Assembly: GCF_039555335.1 (NCBI RefSeq)
Contig: NW_027305502.1
Span: forward strand, 806,001 to 870,000
Origin: Amphiura filiformis
Lineage: Eukaryota; Echinodermata; Ophiuroidea; Amphilepidida; Amphiuridae
Reading direction: 5' to 3'
DNA: 64,000 bases
Shown: one piece after another, positions 58,573-64,000 of the stretch
Layout of the letters: every line of letters begins with the position of its first letter
Numbering within the stretch: position 1 is the stretch's first letter
Translations under genes and position numbers: made by a program
Notes under the pieces: model-generated
What the model was told of the DNA's origin: nothing
The model's database searches: none
What the model saw: only the letters and a program-made list of their open reading frames with translations

Positions 58573-58931
58573 TTAAGGTGGTACTACACCCCTGATAAAT
58601 TTGTGACCAATTTGGCATTTTCTCAAAAATAACTACACACTGGTAACAAAAGTTATGTATATTATAGGGGCAAGGAATCCAATTACTTCACTTAAATTTC
58701 AGTGAATCAAGACAAGTGGTTCATTATGTTTTGAAATGAGGTACACTCTATACGGTACCTCTTTTCTTATCATAAATAACATACCGCTTGTCTTGAAACA
58801 ATGAAAAAACAGTGAAGTAAGTGGACTCCTAGCCCCTATAATATACATAACTTTTGTTACCAGTGTGTTATTATTTTTTGAAAAATGCAAAAATAGTCAC
58901 AAATTTATCAAGGTGTAATAATACCCCTTAA
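58573..58931. repeat. Family C palindromic element flanked by TTAA
   Basis: Starts ttaaggtggtactacacccc and ends gtaataatacccccttaa-type sequence at 58931. The centre has cattatgttttgaaatgagg. It is inverted relative to the copy at 8733. Confidence 0.85.
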
Positions 58932-59125
58932 AGTATAGCTTATAAAAGTCAAGGAAAGAAGAAATTTCACCGTTTTAAAATAAAAAAAATTAAATTTAAA
59001 GAAAGAGTAAATAGTTCTATATAGCTTTGCATTGACGTATGTACCTGTCGCTCAGTTAAGCTTCAGGTATAGAAGAACTATTATTAGCTAAAATTATTCC
59101 AACAAAGATCATTGATCTAAACGGG

Positions 59126-59316
59126 ATATTCCGTTTATAATCCATACACCCCTATGGAAGATATGACCTTAGTTTTCCACACAGGGAGTGTACATTCTAA
59201 ATGGGGTTACCTGAATGGGTGACTCTATTTGAAATATACATACACCCCTGTGTGGGATATTAAGGTCATGTCTTCCATAGGGGGGAGTGGATTATAACTG
59301 GAATGGCACATGATGT
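59126..59316. repeat. Family A foldback element, full-length
   Basis: From gggatattccgtttataatc to gattataactggaatggcac. The inner arms acagggagtgtacattctaa and gactctatttgaaatataca are inverted partners. Confidence 0.87.
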
Positions 59317-61618
59317 TGTCGACCTATTATGCCGGCGCGGCTGTTTTTGTCGCCAATGTTAAGGCATTTATGCAAACCATTATATTTATTTATATTATAT
59401 GTTTCTAAATATATCGTTAGACTCCGTGTACATCCAGAAACAAATATATGTTTAACAAATAGGTAAATGCATAACGACAATTGCAAATTATATTTCTATT
59501 TGCTGATAGAATTCAGTACCGGATAAGCCTATGTAATCAACATTATGACAAGTGGCTTTTCATTCATAGCAAATTATTATATTCTATGTTGACATTTGCG
59601 ACGTATTATAGGTCTGGAGTCCGGATCAATAAGTTAGCAAATAGCTTTGGCTATGGACCACAATCGTCTCATCCCAATGACATAGTTCAATAACCTCAAT
59701 TAAACAACCATAGTGCAAAATTTGACCTCAAGTTGCAGGGTATGAGTTTTTGTACACAAATTTTCAAAGGTCATTCAATGAATGTACAAATGTATTGGGG
59801 TTAACGAACTGTGCTCTGATAGATGAGCATGTTGTGGATCCTAGTATTGGGCAGACGACACATTATAGAATGTATAAAACTTGCCCCTCAAAATACTATT
59901 GATAATTTCCAACGTGAACTAACAACTCAAATTGGTTGACATTTTTCAGGCACCAGTCATGACACACACGTGGCGTAACCTCAACCACAAAATTGATTTT
60001 ACTGTATAAATATGAACATTGAAAATGTACAATTGTATAAAACTATACCGACATGTCTGACTTGAGTTGAAATATCTTAACGATGCACCCATGCAGGTTT
60101 TTATTTTAGGCCGTGTAAAATTAATTTGTTGGTTCTCGTCCCCTTCTGCCTCAATTTCAGATTGATTTCTATATGTTTTCAGATTTTTCAAAAGAAAAGA
60201 CATTGGAATGCTTAGGAAAACTTCATACATATAAATAAGTTTGATTAAGCACAAGGATCACTTTCAAGTATTTTTGTGGTATTATGACTATATATTATCC
60301 CTCAGAATCTACCATTTGACAACAATAGAAAAAGCCGCCTCGTTTTCCTCGAGCACTCATTTTGGAAAAGGGCGAAAACTTATTAAGTTAGCTTAAGTTT
60401 TACATTGAAAAAAAGAATAAAAACACCCCCTCTCGTAGTTCGTAAATGTTTTTCGGACAAGAACCAACAGATTTATTTTATGTGGCCGTAACGATTGTTT
60501 CCACATTTTCTCTGCATGTTTTCAATATCAAGAGAGGTTGAAAATTACTTTATTTAATAAGAACAAGAGTAAGGTATGATCAGAGAAGATGTAATGACAA
60601 ATACTATTTTTATGCTTAAATTTGTAAAGAGGAAATGTACGGTCACGTCTCCGTCACCTTGGTATGGTATGTACCTAAAATTCAATTGTCTTGTAAATAA
60701 AATATAAATGAATGAAATAAGTCTCCCGCCATTTTCACAGTTGTGCCGTCTGCTCACCGTCACTTTGAAAATTCTTTAGCCAAACCACCATGCAGCGGGT
60801 AGGCGAGCAAATGAAATAACCAATAATTTTCATGAATTTTCATAGAACTCCGGTCGGTTTGGTCAGTCGTAGTTATTTTTCTCCCTATTGGAATATTGGT
60901 GATGGTCGTCCACTCCTACACGTATGCAAAATCGATTTTGTTTAACACTGTACACTGACAGTCACCATTCCGTTTATTTGCTTAACACTTTTAGTTCATT
61001 TTAAACGCCCTGATGGTGGTATAGCTCTTTCCAAGAACTTTGAAATGATGAAGCGTTGTAAATGACAGGTTTACCTGGTAAATGAGATCGAAGTCCATGG
61101 CACCTCTTTAGTATTTTGAAAATGCATGGTATTTTTATTGTGTGTAAGGGACCATCATCACCATGTTTCCACTTTTTTAATGTTCATTTCAAATTGTAAC
61201 ACCATGCAGCAGCCCCAATGCTCTTGGGGCCGGGGGGGAGGGCCTAGAATATGTTATAAATTGTGTATTCCGAATTAGTGTCTGATAGCTTGTCCATTGC
61301 CGGGGTCCATTGTCGCCCTACTCTCATTTAACCATGTGCATGATCAGTGATGGAACATAAAGAGCATCATGATCTTCTATGCAGGGGCTCCACTATATTA
61401 CCCTTCATGTGCAATTTTGTACCAGGTTTGAGCATTGTGGTATATAACCAATCCAGATCGATTCGAATTAAAAAGTTCCGTTTACAACCTCCTTCGATTG
61501 AGATAGTAGGAGTATGGCATGTTTTCGCTCGATAGTGTCGATGAACTACGTATAAAACGGCTTTTATGTTAAAAGTCATCTAACTAAACATGGCTTGAAT
61601 TTCGAATATACACATAAT
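59317..61618. other. Intergenic sequence, no gene recognised
   Basis: Contains the inverted partner (59675-59825) of the dispersed repeat at 38527-38645. The rest, up to 61618, has short open frames without domains, and a G run near 61232. Confidence 0.45.
59675..59825. repeat. Dispersed repeat, inverted relative to 38527-38645
   Basis: Words tgacctcaagttgcagggta, acacaaattttcaaaggtca and aatgtacaaatgtattgggg are reverse complements of those at 38527-38645. Confidence 0.65.
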
Positions 61619-61887
61619 GGGCTATTCCATTTAAAATCCACACTACCCCTGTAGAAGATTTTGGAAATATCTTCCACAGGGGGAGTATGAATTTCAAATG
61701 GAAGGAACACAGTGAGTATAGACAGTACCGTTTCAATCTCATACACCCTGTGAGAAAGTTCCAACCTGGATATTCCACAGAGTTGGTCAAAATGTGCTAA
61801 TTCCATTTTAAATTCATACTCCCCGGTGGAAAATATTTCCAAAATCTTCCACAGATGGAGTGTGATCTTTAAATGGATTAGCCCATC
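61619..61887. repeat. Family B foldback element
   Basis: From gggctattccatttaaaatc to ttaaatggattagccca. Arms ggaaatatcttccacagggg and ccaaaatcttccacagatgg. The same layout as 18761-19036, with a different middle spacer. Confidence 0.83.
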
Positions 61888-61987
61888 GTTTTCACGACAA
61901 ATTATTATATTCAAACAAAAGGAATGTGAAAAAGGTAAAAAATACCCTATAGTTAAACCTCCGAAACGTTTCTTTATTAACGTCTCT

Positions 61988-62153
61988 GGTGAGAGCGTTT
62001 GGAGGGCATTTTGTGTTGGACATGAGAGCACATCAGACATATCGAATTACATTCTGATATCAAATAATTTTGATTTTTTGAAATTCGCGATATAATACAC
62101 ATTTTATGGCAAAATGTGTATTATATTCCCTTCCTAAGCCAATGGTATATATG
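61988..62153. repeat. Family D fragment, rearranged
   Basis: Holds gagagcgtttggagggcatt, catgagagcacatcagacat and ttctgatatcaaataatttt from one arm, followed by acacattttatggcaaaatg, then jumps near the opposite end (ttcccttcctaagcc). The middle of the element is lost. Confidence 0.75.
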
Positions 62154-64000
62154 TAGTCGATCCCAAAGAAAAAAATTTCACTTAGGAGGTGTTGTTATTT
62201 CAACAGCCCGTATCACCATGCAGATGGGCACACGTGAAACAATCGTATTGAACTTGAGAACAAGCCATTAATTGGCTATTGTAGAGAATTATCATGATAA
62301 TTACAATTATCAAAATATTATTGAAATAATTGCGATCAAAGCTGGCAAAATAAACAGGCCAAATAGATTTTGCATGCTTCGTTGGTTGTAATAATTACAA
62401 GGCATTTTGTTATTTCTAGCAGTCAAATGCACAATAAGTATTATTCATTACCAGTTGTTTTGTTATTTCTGACAGTCAAATGTACAATAAGTACTGTTTA
62501 TCCAAAAATACTGAGCAAAAAAAGTTCAAAACATATATACACTTGCAACGAAGTAATATTTTGAGTGGACTTTCGGGTGGGCGTTTGGTTACATGGTCAG
62601 TTGTACTGGCTTTGGTCAGTTTCTATTATTATTTGTCATGTAAGACGCATCATCTTCTGGTTCAGCGGGGTTCAATAGCCTTTTTCTTATTGAAGTCTTG
62701 TCGGAGTTAATTAAATTACACGGATTGAGACAGAACTACGTATGTATACGTATATATGATGATGTGAAGATTTCAATTTGAGAAGCAAGGACCACAAGCA
62801 ACCTTCAGAGTATGACTGTGATTACATAAAAACAGTCATCCAATAGCTATCCAATAGTATACGATTGTCCGATTTATTAAGTTGTTTTATACCTGGGAAT
62901 AGAGATTTAAAAGTTACATATAGGCCTAGCTATGACTGCATTTCATATCAAAATGTACTTCAGCACTAGTTAAATTTATAAAATTATGCAAGTAATTGCT
63001 CTCATTAAACGGTTGCTTTGAAAGTGATAGCATATACCATGTATACATAATATTCTACGTGTTGTACAAAATAATTTACTTAAAAGGGGAACCGTTCCAA
63101 CTTTAAAGGACTGTCATTTATGGTTAACCAGATTCTGGTAAAACGACATTGGTGTGACTGTTGAAATACACCATGGTTTTTTTCTTGACCTATGACATTT
63201 TTGAGCATTTTCATAGACCACACACCCTATCCCACACCACTCATAGACCTACATTTACACTCCTACACCACATCCCCCATGCAATCAAGCGAAACATAAG
63301 AAATCGACGTATTGTCTGTGAGTACGTTTCTATTTGTGCATGAAACAAGTCCCGTATTAGCGTGCGCTTTCCGGTGCCAGGATCTCAGCTCAAAAATATT
63401 TCAGCAATCAGATTCAAAGCATAAACGGTAGTTATACCAACAACCACATCCATTTGCTCCTTGAGTCGCATGCACGTACATCCTCAAAAACACACATCCC
63501 ACCTTCACACACACACCCCACACAAAGTAAGTTTTAGTTATGCTTAAAAAATAAGACTGCAATGATATTAATCATTCCACCGTATACATGCAGACTCATG
63601 ATTGATGATGATTGATTATGCTTAATAATTGTGAGTCCCACACGACGGTCAAATTATTTTATGATGATAGAACAAAAGAGGGACGCACAGCCTTAGGGCT
63701 GATGAACTGACCTCATGGCCCATCGTCAGCTCATCCTATTGAAAAATCCATCAGAATTTCCTGTTAAAGGATTGAAATCATCATCAAGATAACTCTTTAT
63801 TAAAGTTGAGAAAACCACTAAAATTACCATTTTGAAGAAGACAAAAAACATATAATTTGCGTTGACGCATCGCGTTATAATTGTAGATCTGATTATTGAT
63901 GGGGTTTTCTACACGGGTAATAATGCGTGTAAATGGCCAACCCATATAAGTTTTACCTCTATTAGGCCAAAAAAAAAAAAAGTGTTTGTTTGCCCAGACC
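62154..64000. other. Intergenic sequence, small tandem duplication only
   Basis: A short duplication at 62405-62494 repeats ttttgttatttct, gcagtcaaatg and acaataagta at a 53-bp step. No gene, RNA gene or larger repeat is recognised up to the right end of the window. Confidence 0.45.

Noticed and set aside
61576..62040. 154-codon minus-strand frame
   Set aside because: It runs through a family B foldback element and a family D fragment. Its protein is translated repeat.

Overview
The window is nuclear DNA of an animal. Its genes are split by introns with GT/AG boundaries, the spacers are AT-rich, and inverted-repeat transposons are very dense. Gene content, a TTAGGG-type internal telomere repeat and the repeat style suggest an invertebrate deuterostome (echinoderm or hemichordate grade). 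The species cannot be fixed from sequence alone.

Four host genes are supported. (1) 886-5794, plus strand: the last three coding exons of an hnRNP K gene, with the third KH domain and a glycine-rich tail; earlier exons lie off the left edge. (2) 22702-26905, minus strand: a five-exon alpha-methylacyl-CoA racemase (AMACR) ending in a peroxisomal SKL signal, with one apparent single-base frameshift in exon 1. (3) 33395-39354, plus strand: a four-exon hydroxylysine kinase (HYKK/AGPHD1). (4) 55196-56068, plus strand: an intronless gene for a GAS1/GFR-alpha-like, probably GPI-anchored surface protein. They do not form a pathway; AMACR and HYKK are both catabolic enzymes, but nothing in the sequence ties them together.

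The rest is mostly mobile and repetitive DNA. Family A is a foldback element of about 185 bp (plus a longer relative, B) with many copies. Families C (about 360 bp) and D (about 650 bp) are palindromic and flanked by TTAA. Several short hAT-like elements have exact 8-bp target duplications, and one element looks PIF/Harbinger-like. There is a tRNA-derived SINE, a 5S-rRNA-derived segment inside a 2.1-kb TA-flanked element, Penelope-like fragments and three non-LTR reverse transcriptase remnants. One of these keeps a 507-codon open frame and sits inside a satellite.

Two large tandem arrays stand out. 16425-18425 is a 30-bp minisatellite whose period keeps several frames open, giving spurious ORFs. 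45453-about 52510 is a roughly 95-bp satellite with a 19-bp palindrome in each unit, interrupted by two foldback insertions and the LINE. I found no new gene system I could defend. The most informative signals are transposition footprints (a paralogous empty site for family D, exact target duplications, nested insertions), the palindromic satellite and the AMACR frameshift.
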